Origin: Frateuria edaphi
GTDB taxonomy: Bacteria > Pseudomonadota > Gammaproteobacteria > Xanthomonadales > Rhodanobacteraceae
Direction of reading: 5' to 3'
Assembly (NCBI RefSeq): GCF_021117405.1
Contig: NZ_CP088251.1
Location: 2,790,001-2,854,000, forward strand
Length of the DNA stretch: 64,000 nt
Every line of letters begins with the position of its first letter. The stretch's first letter is position 1. The notes beneath the pieces are model-generated. The model was not told the origin of the DNA, ran no database searches, and was given only the letters and a program-made list of their open reading frames with translations. A program made the translations under genes and the position numbers. Shown here piece by piece: positions 8,210-18,481 of this stretch.

Positions 8210-8953
8210 TCAGTCGCGCCAGATCAAACTCGCGAAGCGACCGCTGTCCGCTCCATCCCGGCGATAGGAATAGAAGCGCTGGTCGGCCAGCGTATCGAAA
8301 CCCCCGCCGTGAACGCGCGTGATGCCCGCCGCGGCGAGTTTCAGCCGGGCCAGGCTCGCCAGATCGCAATGCCAATGGTTCGGCCGCGTCGACGCGAAAC
8401 AGGCGGACGCCGCCGGATGGGGTTCGACAAAGGCGGCGCGCACGTCCTCGCCCACTTCGTACGAACCGGCACCGATGCACGGACCCAACCACGCCAGCAG
8501 GCGCGCTGGCGGGGTACCCATTGCATCGATCGTGGCTTCCAGCACGCCCGCGGCCAACCCGCGCCAGCCTGCATGGGCAGCGCCGATGCGCGCGCCGTCA
8601 TCGCTGCAGAACAGCACAGGCAGGCAATCGGCGGTAAGGATGGCGAGCACCGTGCCGGAGAGGTGCGCCACCGCGGCATCCGCCTGCGGTTCCGCCGCGC
8701 TGGCGAGCGGACCCAACTGTGCGACGGTGGTGCCGTGCACCTGCCGCAGCCAGCGCGGATCGGACGGCAGCGCGAGGGCGTGGCGCAGGGCGTCGCGGTT
8801 GCTCGCCACCGATTCGGCGGCGTCGCCGCTGCGCAGGCCAAGGTTGAAGCGTGCGTAGGGACCGGTGGAGATGCCGGGCCCATGGCGGGTGGTCACCGCC
8901 GCGTGCACGCCGCGTGGCGCGGGCCAGTCGGGGAGTATCCAGGGTTCGGTCAT
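8210..8953 (-). CDS. pgeF: Peptidoglycan editing factor PgeF (YfiH/laccase-domain protein)
   Basis: This 247-aa protein of the YfiH/YlmD multicopper-oxidase-like family carries the metal-site motifs RQVHGTTVAQ, TADCLPVLFC and GAAHAGWRGL. In E. coli the homologue prevents misincorporation of amino acids into peptidoglycan stem peptides, and related proteins show purine nucleoside phosphorylase activity. The start at 8953 is preferred over one at 9019 because MTEPWILPDWPAP is the usual family N-terminus. It lies directly downstream of rluD, and rluD is divergent from bamD, the same arrangement as bamD/rluD/yfiH in E. coli. That synteny supports the call. Confidence 0.92.
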   Translation of the reverse strand: MTEPWILPDWPAPRGVHAAVTTRHGPGISTGPYARFNLGLRSGDAAESVASNRDALRHALALPSDPRWLRQVHGTTVAQLGPLASAAEPQADAAVAHLSGTVLAILTADCLPVLFCSDDGARIGAAHAGWRGLAAGVLEATIDAMGTPPARLLAWLGPCIGAGSYEVGEDVRAAFVEPHPAASACFASTRPNHWHCDLASLARLKLAAAGITRVHGGGFDTLADQRFYSYRRDGADSGRFASLIWRD

Positions 8954-9061
8954 GGGGATGGCCGTCACGGGGAGCCACAAGCATAGCGCGCGGATAGCCA
9001 TCCCACGGTGCGCGGGCAAGAGTCCTCCCAGCCGCGGTTATGGCGGGCGCGAGCCTGATGG

Positions 9062-10033
<972 letters not shown>

Positions 10034-10101
10034 GCCGCCCTCCGCGGGTGGCCAACGGTTTGGGCTATCATCCCCACGATCACATCCATAAAAAATTCCC
10101 A

Positions 10102-10929
10102 ATGCGCGTATTCTTCAAATTGCTCGCCGTGCTGGTCCTCGGACTTTCCCTGGGCGCCTGCTCGCTGTTCGGCCCCAAGCGCGAGACCATCGACACCATG
10201 TCGGTGGAGAAGCTCTACGCCACGGCCCACGACGACGTGATGAACGGCGACTACGCCGCTGCGACCAAGGCCTACCAGCGCCTGATCGCGCGCTTCCCGT
10301 CCGGCGACTACAACGAGCAGGCGCAGCTGGAACTGGCCTATTCGCAGTACAAGGACAACGAGCCGGACGACGCGTACTCGACGATCAACCGCTTCATCAA
10401 GACGTATCCGACCCAGAAACATGTCGATTATGCCTATTACCTGCGCGGCCTGATCAATTTCGGTCGCACCAGCGGCGTGATCGAACGCTACATCTCCCGC
10501 ACGGGCTCGCAGGCACGCCGCGACCAGGCGTACAACCTGCAGGCGTTCGACGACTTTTCCGAACTGGCCCGCCGCTTCCCCGACAGCGCCTACACCACCG
10601 ACGCCCGCCAGCGCATGATCTACCTGCGCAACATCCTGGCCCAGTACGAGATCAACGTCGCCGAGTTCTACCTGCGCAACGAGGCTTTCGTGGCGTCCGC
10701 CGATCGCGCCCAGTACGTGGTCGAGCACTACCAGCAGGCGCCGCAGACCGGCGATGCGCTCGCCATCCTCGCCCGCAGCTACATGGCGCTGGACCAGAAG
10801 CAGCAGGCCGAGAACGTCCGCAAGGTGCTGGCGCTCAATTACCCGGACCACCCCTACCTGACCGATCCGAAGTGGCCGCATGCGCCTTCGACGTTGCGCA
10901 AGCTGATTCCCTTCTCGGGGCATCATTGA
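10102..10929 (+). CDS. bamD: Outer membrane protein assembly factor BamD
   Basis: This 275-aa lipoprotein has lipobox [12 protein letters not shown] repeats follow ([40 protein letters not shown], then [20 protein letters not shown]). BamD is the essential lipoprotein partner of BamA in folding outer-membrane beta-barrels. The start at 10102 sits right before the signal peptide; an in-frame ATG at 10048 would add a charged leader and is rejected. A TATCAT box at 10066-10071 may be the -10 element. The gene ends in a strong terminator two bases after its stop. Confidence 0.96.
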   Translation: MRVFFKLLAVLVLGLSLGACSLFGPKRETIDTMSVEKLYATAHDDVMNGDYAAATKAYQRLIARFPSGDYNEQAQLELAYSQYKDNEPDDAYSTINRFIKTYPTQKHVDYAYYLRGLINFGRTSGVIERYISRTGSQARRDQAYNLQAFDDFSELARRFPDSAYTTDARQRMIYLRNILAQYEINVAEFYLRNEAFVASADRAQYVVEHYQQAPQTGDALAILARSYMALDQKQQAENVRKVLALNYPDHPYLTDPKWPHAPSTLRKLIPFSGHH

Positions 10930-10930
10930 G

Positions 10931-10963
10931 AAAAAAGGCCGGCGCATCGCCGGCCTTTTTTTT
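10931..10963. terminator. Bidirectional intrinsic terminator between bamD and nadE
   Basis: The stem GGCCGGCG/CGCCGGCC has a CAT loop. Six A residues precede it and eight T residues follow it on the + strand. Because both flanks are homopolymeric it can stop bamD transcription and, in the opposite direction, transcripts running leftward out of nadE. Confidence 0.93.
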
Positions 10964-11052
10964 GGTGCAGGTCGCCATTGCGTTCCTTGCAGGAGTGCAC
11001 GTGTACGCGATCGTGAGAGACGGCGGTCGCGCACAGGCAGCCTTACATGGAG

Positions 11053-12669
11053 CTATCGCCAGCCGGAGGTGATGGGATAGCGGCGCTCGCGGCCGAAGGC
11101 GCGGGTGGTCACGCGCGGGCCCGGGGCTGCCTGGCGGCGCTTGAACTCGTTGCGAAGTACCAGGCTGGCCACCCGGCGCACGGTGTCCGGGTCGAAACCC
11201 GCGGCGGCGATTTCGGCCTGGGACTGCTCGTCCTCGATGAAGCGCGTGAGGATGGCGTCGAGTACGTCGTAGGGCGGCAGCGAATCCTGGTCGGTCTGGT
11301 CCTCGCGCAGTTCCGCCGAGGGCGGGCGGTCGATGACCGCAGGCGGGATCACCTGGCCGGCCTCGTTGCGCCAGCGCGAGAGCCGGTACACGACCGTCTT
11401 GTACACGTCCTTGAGCGGCGCGTAGGCGCCGCACATGTCGCCGTAGAGGGTGGCGTAGCCGACCGCCATTTCGCTCTTGTTGCCGGTGGCGAGCAGCAGG
11501 TGGCTGTGCTTGTTGGAAAGGCCCATCAACATCACGCCGCGCGTGCGTGATTGCAGGTTCTCCTCGGTGGTGTCCATGGCCTTGCCGGCGAAGGCGGGCG
11601 TGAGCGCCGCGAGGAAGCTCTGGTAGGTCGGCTCGATGTCGATCACGTGGTAGGCCACGCCCAGGCGTTCGGCCTGTTCGCGCGCGCCGTCCAGCGAGAG
11701 TTTCGAGGTGTAGCGGGTCGGCAGCATCACTGCGGTGACGCGCTCGGCGCCCAACGCGTCGACCGCCAGCGCCAGCGTCAGCGCCGAGTCGATACCGCCG
11801 GACAGGCCCAGCAGCACGCCGGGAAAGCCGTTCTTGTCGATGTAGTCCCGGATGCCCCGGGTGAGCGCCCCATAGAGCACGGCCTCCGGACGCGTGTCGG
11901 CGGCGACCGGCCAGTGGTCGGCGACCAACGTGCGGGTCGTCGGGTCGAACGTGGCCCACAGCAGTGCATCGACGAAGGCGGGGGCGCGCGCGGCGATGGT
12001 GCCGTCGCCGTTGACCAGCATCGAGGCACCGTCGTAGACCACCTCGTCCTGGCCGCCAACGAGGTTGAGATAGACGATGGCGCAGCCGGTTTCCTTCGCG
12101 CGTGCGGCAAGCAGCGCCTCGCGGGTGGCCTGCTTGGCGTCGTCCCAGGGCGAGGCATTGATCACCACGATCAGTTCGGCGCCCGCCTTTGCGGCCCGTG
12201 CCGCCGGCTCGGGCTCCCAGATGTCCTCGCAGACCAGGAAACCCACGCGTACACCGTTGACCATGCCGGTGGCGCTGGCGTGGCCCGGACGGAAGTAGCG
12301 CTTGTCGTCGAACACGCCGTAGTTGGGCAGCGCCTGCTTGTGCGCGACGCATTCGATCCGTCCCTCGCGCAGCAGCGCGGCGGCGTTGTAAACCTCGCCC
12401 TCGCTGTGCGGGAAGCCAACCAGCGCGGCGAGGCCGTTCGTGCCTTCGGCCAGCGTGGCGATCGCCTCGTTGCAGGCCTGCAGGAAACTGGGGCGGATCA
12501 GCAGGTCCTCGGGCGGGTAGCCGCTGATCGCCAGCTCCGGGAAAGCCACCAGGTCCGCACCGCCGACGCGCGCCCGGTTCATCAGCTCGCGGATCTTCGC
12601 GGTGTTGGCGGCGACGGCGCCGACGGAGAAGTCGAACTGGGCCAGGGCGAGGCGAAGTTGGGCGCTCAT
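11053..12669 (-). CDS. nadE: Glutamine-dependent NAD+ synthetase
   Basis: This 538-aa two-domain enzyme makes NAD+ from deamido-NAD, ATP and glutamine. The N-terminal nitrilase-like glutaminase has the triad Glu45 (AFPELAISGY), Lys111 (HKQALPNYG) and Cys147 (FLVCEDIWEPEP). The C-terminal synthetase has PP-loop GLSGGIDSALTLA and ATGNKSEMAVGY. The length is normal for the glutamine-hydrolysing form. The ATG at 12669 begins the conserved SAQLRLALAQFDFSVG. An upstream in-frame ATG at 12774 would run through the intergenic palindrome and is rejected. Confidence 0.96.
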   Translation of the reverse strand: MSAQLRLALAQFDFSVGAVAANTAKIRELMNRARVGGADLVAFPELAISGYPPEDLLIRPSFLQACNEAIATLAEGTNGLAALVGFPHSEGEVYNAAALLREGRIECVAHKQALPNYGVFDDKRYFRPGHASATGMVNGVRVGFLVCEDIWEPEPAARAAKAGAELIVVINASPWDDAKQATREALLAARAKETGCAIVYLNLVGGQDEVVYDGASMLVNGDGTIAARAPAFVDALLWATFDPTTRTLVADHWPVAADTRPEAVLYGALTRGIRDYIDKNGFPGVLLGLSGGIDSALTLALAVDALGAERVTAVMLPTRYTSKLSLDGAREQAERLGVAYHVIDIEPTYQSFLAALTPAFAGKAMDTTEENLQSRTRGVMLMGLSNKHSHLLLATGNKSEMAVGYATLYGDMCGAYAPLKDVYKTVVYRLSRWRNEAGQVIPPAVIDRPPSAELREDQTDQDSLPPYDVLDAILTRFIEDEQSQAEIAAAGFDPDTVRRVASLVLRNEFKRRQAAPGPRVTTRAFGRERRYPITSGWR

Positions 12670-12737
12670 GGGCGAGAGGGGTGTTGGGGGATCGCCATGA
12701 TAGTGGGGGCGGGTGTTCCGCGGGCCAACGCTTGTGC

Positions 12738-12764
12738 CTCCCTCTCCCCTGCGGGGAGAGGGAG
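12738..12764. repeat. CTCTCCC/GGGAGAG intergenic palindrome copy
   Basis: A perfect inverted repeat with 12-base arms (CTCCCTCTCCCC, TGC loop, GGGGAGAGGGAG) lies in the gap between nadE and sucD. It is the most regular copy of the family in the window. Confidence 0.75.
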
Positions 12765-12772
12765 CCAAAAGC

Positions 12773-12800
12773 AAAAGGCCACGCTTTCGCGTGGCCTTTT
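12773..12800 (-). terminator. Intrinsic terminator of sucCD
   Basis: The hairpin AAAAGGCCACGC / GCGTGGCCTTTT has a four-base loop and lies 22 bases past the sucD stop. Read on the minus strand it ends in UUUU. It could also work rightward, but no + strand gene ends here. Confidence 0.85.
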
Positions 12801-12822
12801 GTCGTGCGCGAAGTGACGCGCC

Positions 12823-13695
12823 TTACTTCATCAGCTTCGCCAGCGTCTTGCCGAGGTCGGCCGGCGACTTCACCGTCGTCACGCCCGCCTTCTCCAGCGC
12901 CGCAAACTTCGCCGCCGCGGTCCCCTTGCCGCCGGAGATGATCGCGCCGGCATGGCCCATGCGCTTGCCCGGAGGAGCCGACGCACCTGCGATGAAGGAC
13001 ACCACCGGCTTGGTCACGTACTCGCCGATGAACTCGGCGGCGTCTTCCTCGGCGCTGCCGCCGATCTCGCCGACCATGATGATGCCTTCGGTCTGCGGAT
13101 CGTCCTGGAACAGCTTCAGGCAGTCGATGAAGTTCAGGCCGTTGATCGGGTCGCCGCCGATGCCGATGCAGGTGGACTGGCCCAGGCCCTCGTTGGTGGT
13201 CTGGAACACGGCCTCATAGGTCAGCGTGCCGGAGCGCGACACGATACCGACCTTGCCCGGCTTGTGGATGTGGCCCGGCATGATGCCGATCTTGCACTCG
13301 CCCGGGGTGATGATGCCGGGGCAGTTCGGCCCGATCAGCACGGTCTCCGGATGCTGCGCCAGCACGTTCTTCACGCGCAGCATGTCCAGCACCGGGATGC
13401 CCTCGGTGATCGCCACGATCACGCGGATGCCCGCGTCGATCGCTTCCAGGATCGAATCGGCCGCGAACGGCGGCGGCACGAAGATGACCGAGGCGTCGGC
13501 ACCGGTATCGGCGACGGCTTCTTCCATCGAATTGAAGACCGGCAGGCCGATATGCTCGGAGCCGCCCTTGCCGGGGGTGACACCGCCTACGATCTTGGTG
13601 CCGTAGTCGATCGCCTGTTCGGCGTGGAAGGTGCCCTGCTGGCCGGTGAAGCCCTGCACCAGCACCTTCGTATTCTTGTTGACCAGAACGCTCAT
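12823..13695 (-). CDS. sucD: Succinyl-CoA ligase [ADP-forming] subunit alpha
   Basis: This 290-aa protein is the CoA-binding and phospho-His subunit of the TCA-cycle enzyme that converts succinyl-CoA to succinate with nucleotide triphosphate formation. N-terminal Rossmann/CoA motifs are [14 protein letters not shown] and VTPGKGG, and [13 protein letters not shown] follows. [17 protein letters not shown] carries the phosphorylated His. It sits 13 bases downstream of sucC and is clearly co-transcribed with it, ending at the hairpin at 12773-12800. Confidence 0.97.
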   Translation of the reverse strand: MSVLVNKNTKVLVQGFTGQQGTFHAEQAIDYGTKIVGGVTPGKGGSEHIGLPVFNSMEEAVADTGADASVIFVPPPFAADSILEAIDAGIRVIVAITEGIPVLDMLRVKNVLAQHPETVLIGPNCPGIITPGECKIGIMPGHIHKPGKVGIVSRSGTLTYEAVFQTTNEGLGQSTCIGIGGDPINGLNFIDCLKLFQDDPQTEGIIMVGEIGGSAEEDAAEFIGEYVTKPVVSFIAGASAPPGKRMGHAGAIISGGKGTAAAKFAALEKAGVTTVKSPADLGKTLAKLMK

Positions 13696-13708
13696 GCTTG
13701 TTCGCTCC

Positions 13709-14869
13709 TCACTTCGCGGCGGCCACGGCTTTCTGCGCCGCGTCGTTGAGATCGTCAGCCGGCGTGATCGCCAGGCCGGAATTGGCCAGCAGTTCGCGGC
13801 CCTTCTCCACGTTGGTGCCCTGCAGGCGCACGACCACCGGGATGGTCAGGCCCACTTCCTTCACCGCGGCGATGATGCCCTCGGCGATCAGGTCGCAGCG
13901 CACGATGCCGCCGAAGATGTTGACCAGGATGGCCTTCACCTTGTCGGAGGAGAGGATCAGCTTGAACGCCTCGGTCACGCGCTCCTTGGTGGCGCCGCCG
14001 CCGACGTCGAGGAAGTTGGCCGGCTCGCCGCCCGCCAGCTTGATCACGTCCATGGTGGCCATGGCCAGGCCCGCACCGTTGACCATGCAGCCGATCGAGC
14101 CGTCCATGGTCACGTAGTTGAGGTTGTGCTGCACGGCGGCCGCTTCGGCGGCGTCTTCCTGGGAGAGATCGCGCATGGCGACCAGTTCCGGGTGGCGGAA
14201 GTCGGCGTTGTCGTCGGAGTTCACCTTGCCGTCGAGCGCGGCCAGGTTGCCGTCCTCGAGGATCGCCAGCGGGTTCAGCTCCACCAGCGACAGGTCCTTC
14301 TCGTTGAACAGCTTGTACAGGCCCAGCATGATCTTGGTCAGCTGGTTGACCTGCTTGGGATTGAGGTCCATCGCGAAGCCGAGCTGGCGGCACTGGTAGG
14401 GCTGCAGGCCTTCGACGAAGTCCACCACGATGGTGTGGATGTCCTCGGGCGTGTCGCGGGCGACCTGCTCGATGTCCACGCCACCGTGCTTGGAGGCGAT
14501 GAAGGAGACCGACTTCGAATCGCGGTCGACCAGCACCGACAGGTACAGCTCCTTGGCGATATTCGTGGCGTCGGTCACCAGCACCAGGTTGACCGGCAGC
14601 GCGCGGCCAGCGGACTGGTAGGTCGCCATGTTCGTGCCCAGCATGCCCTTGGCGGCAGCGCGCACGTCGTCGAGGCTCTTGCAGAACTTCACGCCGCCGG
14701 CCTTGCCGCGGCCGCCTGCGTGGATCTGCGCCTTGACCATCCATTGCGAGCCGCCCAGCGCCTTGGCGGCGTCGACGGCGGCGTCGGGGGAGTTGGCAAC
14801 CTTGCCCGGCGGTACGGTGATGCCGTACTGCGCGAACAGCTCTTTGGCCTGGTACTCGTGGAAATTCAT
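13709..14869 (-). CDS. sucC: Succinyl-CoA ligase [ADP-forming] subunit beta
   Basis: This 386-aa ATP-grasp subunit starts with [17 protein letters not shown] and contains [24 protein letters not shown] and [18 protein letters not shown] lie towards the C-terminus, and the length matches E. coli SucC. The ATG at 14869 has GAGGTATAGGA in front of it; longer in-frame extensions upstream are not supported. It pairs with sucD in a two-gene operon transcribed away from pilS. Confidence 0.97.
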   Translation of the reverse strand: MNFHEYQAKELFAQYGITVPPGKVANSPDAAVDAAKALGGSQWMVKAQIHAGGRGKAGGVKFCKSLDDVRAAAKGMLGTNMATYQSAGRALPVNLVLVTDATNIAKELYLSVLVDRDSKSVSFIASKHGGVDIEQVARDTPEDIHTIVVDFVEGLQPYQCRQLGFAMDLNPKQVNQLTKIMLGLYKLFNEKDLSLVELNPLAILEDGNLAALDGKVNSDDNADFRHPELVAMRDLSQEDAAEAAAVQHNLNYVTMDGSIGCMVNGAGLAMATMDVIKLAGGEPANFLDVGGGATKERVTEAFKLILSSDKVKAILVNIFGGIVRCDLIAEGIIAAVKEVGLTIPVVVRLQGTNVEKGRELLANSGLAITPADDLNDAAQKAVAAAK

Positions 14870-15150
14870 TCCTATACCTCGAGCGAACGGGGAAACGTAT
14901 CGGGCCGCACGCGCGCTAGGCAGCGTGGGCGCGGGAGAGGGTCGGACGGCGGCTTTCAGCACACTGCCGGCGTGCAATGCGCGCTGCCTGGAGTCAACCG
15001 GGCACGAATCGCGCAATACGGCCGGGCATTTTCGCGCAAAGGCGGCCGTGATGGAAAGTGCCGCCTGGCCGCGCCATCCGTGCGCCACGCCCCTGGCAGC
15101 GCCCGCCGGCCTGTCTATACTCGGACGAACGCCGCGCCGAAGCCGTCAAC

Positions 15151-16788
15151 GTGCCAGCCACCCTCCCCGCCGAACCGCCCGTTTTCCAGCCGGCCCGCCC
15201 GGCCGCGATGGCGATCCGCCACGAACTGTTCTTCCTCAACTACTTCCGGCTGGCGCAGGCCCTGGTCTACACGGGCCTGGCGCTCAGCTCGCCGCGGCTG
15301 ACCTGGCCGACCGTCGACCAGCCGGTACTGGCCTATGTGGTGACCGGGGTCTACCTGCTGTTCGCCATCGGCATGCTGGTGCAGACCCGCAACGCCATGG
15401 CCAACGCACGGCTGGTGGTTTCCGGCGCGCTGGTGGTGGACATCATGGTGGCGGTGCTGGCCGCCTGGCTGATCCACGACGCGCGCATCGGCATCGCGAT
15501 GATGCTGGCGGTGAACCTCTCCACCGGCGCGTTGGTGCTGCCATTGAGGCTGTCGTGCTTCTTCGCGGCGCTGGCTACGCTCGGCATGCTGGGCCATACA
15601 TTGCTCGCGGAGGCGCACGGTGACGGCGACCTGCTCGAATCGGGCCTGCTGGGCGTGGCCTACTTCGCCACCACCACGCTCTGCCACGTACTTGGACGCC
15701 AGCTACGCGCCACCGAGGCGCTGGCCGAGCAGCGCAGCCTGGACCTGGCCAACCTCTCGCAGGTCAACGAGCTGATCATCCGGCGCATGAAGACCGGCGT
15801 GCTGCTGGTGGACGACGCCAACCGCATCCACCAGTTGAACGAGTCGGCCTGGATGCTGCTGGGCAATCCGCCGGCCGACCAGCGCGACCTGGGCAAGCTG
15901 GCGCCGGAGCTTTCGCGCCGGCTGTACCACTGGATGACCTCGGGCAAGCTGGACGAGACCGCCACGCAGCTGGCCGACGGCGTACCCGAAGTGGTGCCGC
16001 GCTTCACCCGCCTGGCGCCAAACGACGACTCGCACGTACTGATCTTCCTGGACGACACCTCGCTGCTCTCGCGCCGTGCGGAAGAATTGACCCTGAGCTC
16101 CCTGGGGCGCCTGTCGGCCTCGATCGCGCACGAAATCAGGAACCCGCTCGCCGCGATCCGCTACTCGGCGCAGCTGCTGGCCGAGTCCAAGGAGCTCGCC
16201 GCCGGCGATGCGCGCATGGTGGAGATCATCAACAACCACTGCGTGCGGCTGAACGAGATCATCGAGAACATCCTGCAGCTCTCCCGGCGCGAGCGCTCGC
16301 GCCCGGAAACCCTGGACCTGGGCCGCTGGGCCAACGGTTTCGTGGAGGAATACAAGCAGGGCAACGACATCGGCGGCGACTCGCTGCGCGTGATCACCGG
16401 CTCGATGGCGGTAGCCGCGGTGGCCGATCCGCAGCAGTTGCAGCAGGTGGTGTGGAACCTGGTGCAGAACGCGTTGCGCTACGGCCGCATGCCAGGCGAG
16501 CCGGCGCGGGTCATGGTCGTGGTGCGCCAGGGCGAACACAGCGTGCCGATCCTGGAAGTGATCGACCGCGGCCCCGGCATCGCACCCAAGGTGGCCGCGC
16601 AGATCTTCGAGCCGTTCTACACCACGCACGAGTACGGCACCGGCCTGGGGCTGTACCTCGCCCGGCAGATGAGCGAAGCCAACCAGGCGTCGCTCGAATA
16701 CGTGCGTGTGGCCGGCGGCGGCAGTTGCTTCCGGCTGACCCTCACGCCACCTGCGAGGCATCCGGCCGACGGCGGCGACGCGGGCTGA
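15151..16788 (+). CDS. pilS: Sensor histidine kinase PilS (type IV pilus)
   Basis: This protein of about 545 aa has roughly six N-terminal membrane helices (residues about 25-190), then a PAS-like region (GVLLVDDANRIHQLNESAWM). A HisKA domain carries H-box SIAHEIRNPLAAIRYS (His327), and a HATPase domain carries NLVQNALRYGR, VIDRGPGIAP and GTGLGLYLARQ. PilS senses pilin in the membrane and phosphorylates PilR to drive sigma54-dependent pilA transcription. pilR follows at 16922, which fixes the assignment. The start is uncertain: GTG 15151 is used, and ATG 15208 (MAIRHELFFLNYFRL) is nearly as good. Neither has a strong ribosome-binding site. Confidence 0.92.
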   Translation: MPATLPAEPPVFQPARPAAMAIRHELFFLNYFRLAQALVYTGLALSSPRLTWPTVDQPVLAYVVTGVYLLFAIGMLVQTRNAMANARLVVSGALVVDIMVAVLAAWLIHDARIGIAMMLAVNLSTGALVLPLRLSCFFAALATLGMLGHTLLAEAHGDGDLLESGLLGVAYFATTTLCHVLGRQLRATEALAEQRSLDLANLSQVNELIIRRMKTGVLLVDDANRIHQLNESAWMLLGNPPADQRDLGKLAPELSRRLYHWMTSGKLDETATQLADGVPEVVPRFTRLAPNDDSHVLIFLDDTSLLSRRAEELTLSSLGRLSASIAHEIRNPLAAIRYSAQLLAESKELAAGDARMVEIINNHCVRLNEIIENILQLSRRERSRPETLDLGRWANGFVEEYKQGNDIGGDSLRVITGSMAVAAVADPQQLQQVVWNLVQNALRYGRMPGEPARVMVVVRQGEHSVPILEVIDRGPGIAPKVAAQIFEPFYTTHEYGTGLGLYLARQMSEANQASLEYVRVAGGGSCFRLTLTPPARHPADGGDAG

Positions 16789-16796
16789 CACCTGGC

Positions 16797-16818
16797 TTCC
16801 CCCTCCGGGGAGAGGGAG
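16797..16818. repeat. Short CTCCC/GGGGAGAGGGA palindrome copy
   Basis: TTCCCCCTCCGGGGAGAGGG-type sequence lies in the pilS-pilR gap. It is a shortened member of the intergenic palindrome family. Confidence 0.5.
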
Positions 16819-16921
16819 CAAAGCGTGAAGCCCGCAATCACGCCGTTTCCTGCCGCGGATCAGAGCACAGAACCGCCAAACTGCTATACCCTTCCACTGT
16901 TACCGCCTGCCGAAGAGAACC

Positions 16922-18349
16922 ATGTCCGCACAGACCGTCCTGGTCATCGACGACGAACGCGACATTCGCGAGCTGCTCACCATCACGCTTGGCCGCATGG
17001 ACCTGCAGGTGGAAGCGGTGGGAACCGTGGCGGAGGCCCGCCGGGCGCTGGGCGAACGCAGTTACGACCTGTGCTTTACCGACATGCGCCTGCCCGACGG
17101 CACCGGCCATGAGGTGATCGAGCTGATCGCCGCCACCCATCCGGACATGCCGGTGGCGATGATCACCGCCTACGGCAACGTCGATGCGGCCGTGAACGCG
17201 CTCAAGGCCGGCGCCTTCGACTTCGTGTCCAAGCCGGTCGATATCCAGATGTTGCGCCGGCTGGTGCGCACCGCGCTGCAGCTGGCGGAGGAACGCAAGA
17301 GCGGTGGCGCCGCCACGGCGACCGGCGCGGCTGGCCGGCTGGTCGGCGACTCGCCGGCGATGCAGCAGGTGCGCGCGACCATCACCAAGCTCGCGCGCAA
17401 CCAGGCGCCGGTGTACATCGCCGGCGAATCGGGCGTGGGCAAGGAGCTGGTCGCGCGGCTGATCCACGAGCAGGGTCCACGCGCCAGCGGGCCGTTCGTG
17501 CCGGTCAACTGCGGCGCGATTCCGTCCGAGTTGATGGAAAGCGAATTCTTCGGCCACAAGAAGGGCAGCTTCACCGGCGCCGGCGCCGACAAGGAAGGCC
17601 TTTTCCAGGCCGCCCATGGCGGCACGCTGTTCCTTGACGAGGTGGCCGAGCTGCCGCTGCACATGCAGGTCAAGCTGCTGCGCGCGATCCAGGAGAAGGC
17701 GGTGCGCCCGATCGGTGCCCGCGAGGAGGTGCCGGTGGACGTGCGCATCCTCTCGGCGACGCACAAGGACCTGGCCCGGCTGGTCGAGCAGGCCCAGTTC
17801 CGCCAGGACCTGTTCTATCGCATCAACGTGATCGAGCTGCGCGTGCCGCCTCTTCGCGAGCGCCGGGGCGACGTGCCGCAACTCGCCGCCTTCATCCTGC
17901 GCTCGCTCGCTGCCAAGAGCGGCGGCGCGCCCGGCCGGCTGAAGCCGGACGCGCAGCAGGCGCTGGAGGAATACGACTTCCCGGGCAACGTGCGCGAGCT
18001 GGAGAACATCCTCGAGCGCGCCATGGCGATGTGCGAGGGTGACACCATCGGCGCCGACGACCTGATGCTGCCGCAGCGACCGTTGCGCCAGCCGGAGCCG
18101 GTCAACGCCGCCCACGCGGCCATGCACGCGCCGCAGCCGGGCGCCCCGGTCGCCGCGCAGCCGGCCGTGCCCCACGCCGCCGGTCTGGGCAGCGGCGTAC
18201 CGCTGGACGACTACATCAGCAACCTCGAACGCACGGCGATCATCAAGGCGCTGGAAGAGTCGCGCTACAACAAGACCGCGGCGGCGAAGAAGCTCGGCAT
18301 CACCTTCCGGGCGCTGCGTTACAAGCTGAAAAAGCTCGGCATCGACTGA
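16922..18349 (+). CDS. pilR: Sigma54-dependent response regulator PilR
   Basis: This 475-aa NtrC-type activator has a receiver domain with phospho-acceptor Asp54 (CFTDMRLPDGTG) and an AAA+ domain with Walker A GESGVGKE. The sigma54-contact loop is GSFTGA instead of the usual GAFTGA. Walker B is GGTLFLDEVAELPL, and a Fis-type HTH closes the protein (YNKTAAAKKLGITFRALRYK). A Pro/Ala-rich linker at about residues 385-430 joins the AAA+ and DNA-binding parts. It activates pilA with RpoN. It pairs with the PilS gene 133 bp upstream. Confidence 0.96.
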   Translation: MSAQTVLVIDDERDIRELLTITLGRMDLQVEAVGTVAEARRALGERSYDLCFTDMRLPDGTGHEVIELIAATHPDMPVAMITAYGNVDAAVNALKAGAFDFVSKPVDIQMLRRLVRTALQLAEERKSGGAATATGAAGRLVGDSPAMQQVRATITKLARNQAPVYIAGESGVGKELVARLIHEQGPRASGPFVPVNCGAIPSELMESEFFGHKKGSFTGAGADKEGLFQAAHGGTLFLDEVAELPLHMQVKLLRAIQEKAVRPIGAREEVPVDVRILSATHKDLARLVEQAQFRQDLFYRINVIELRVPPLRERRGDVPQLAAFILRSLAAKSGGAPGRLKPDAQQALEEYDFPGNVRELENILERAMAMCEGDTIGADDLMLPQRPLRQPEPVNAAHAAMHAPQPGAPVAAQPAVPHAAGLGSGVPLDDYISNLERTAIIKALEESRYNKTAAAKKLGITFRALRYKLKKLGID

Positions 18350-18363
18350 CACCTTGCTTCCCG

Positions 18364-18393
18364 CTTCCCTTCGGGGAGGGGTCGGGGCGAGGG
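18364..18393. repeat. Palindrome copy with GGGGCGAGGG tail
   Basis: CTTCCCTTCGGGGAGGGG followed by a TCGGGGCGAGGG tail sits between the convergent pilR and hybrid-kinase genes. It has the same layout as the other family members. Confidence 0.55.
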
Positions 18394-18481
18394 CCGGCGC
18401 TCGTGAGGAACGTGCCCTTCCACGGAGCAAAGCCCACTCCAGACCTCTCCGTCAGCTCCGCTGCGGGGAGGCTGCTGGAAG

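Noticed and set aside
10048-10101. Upstream in-frame ATG extending BamD by 18 residues
   Set aside because: The extension would bury the lipoprotein signal peptide behind a charged leader; [12 protein letters not shown] at 10102 is the natural start.
12720-12774. Extension of NadE to an ATG at 12774
   Set aside because: It would translate through the CTCTCCC/GGGAGAG palindrome; the conserved N-terminus begins at 12669.
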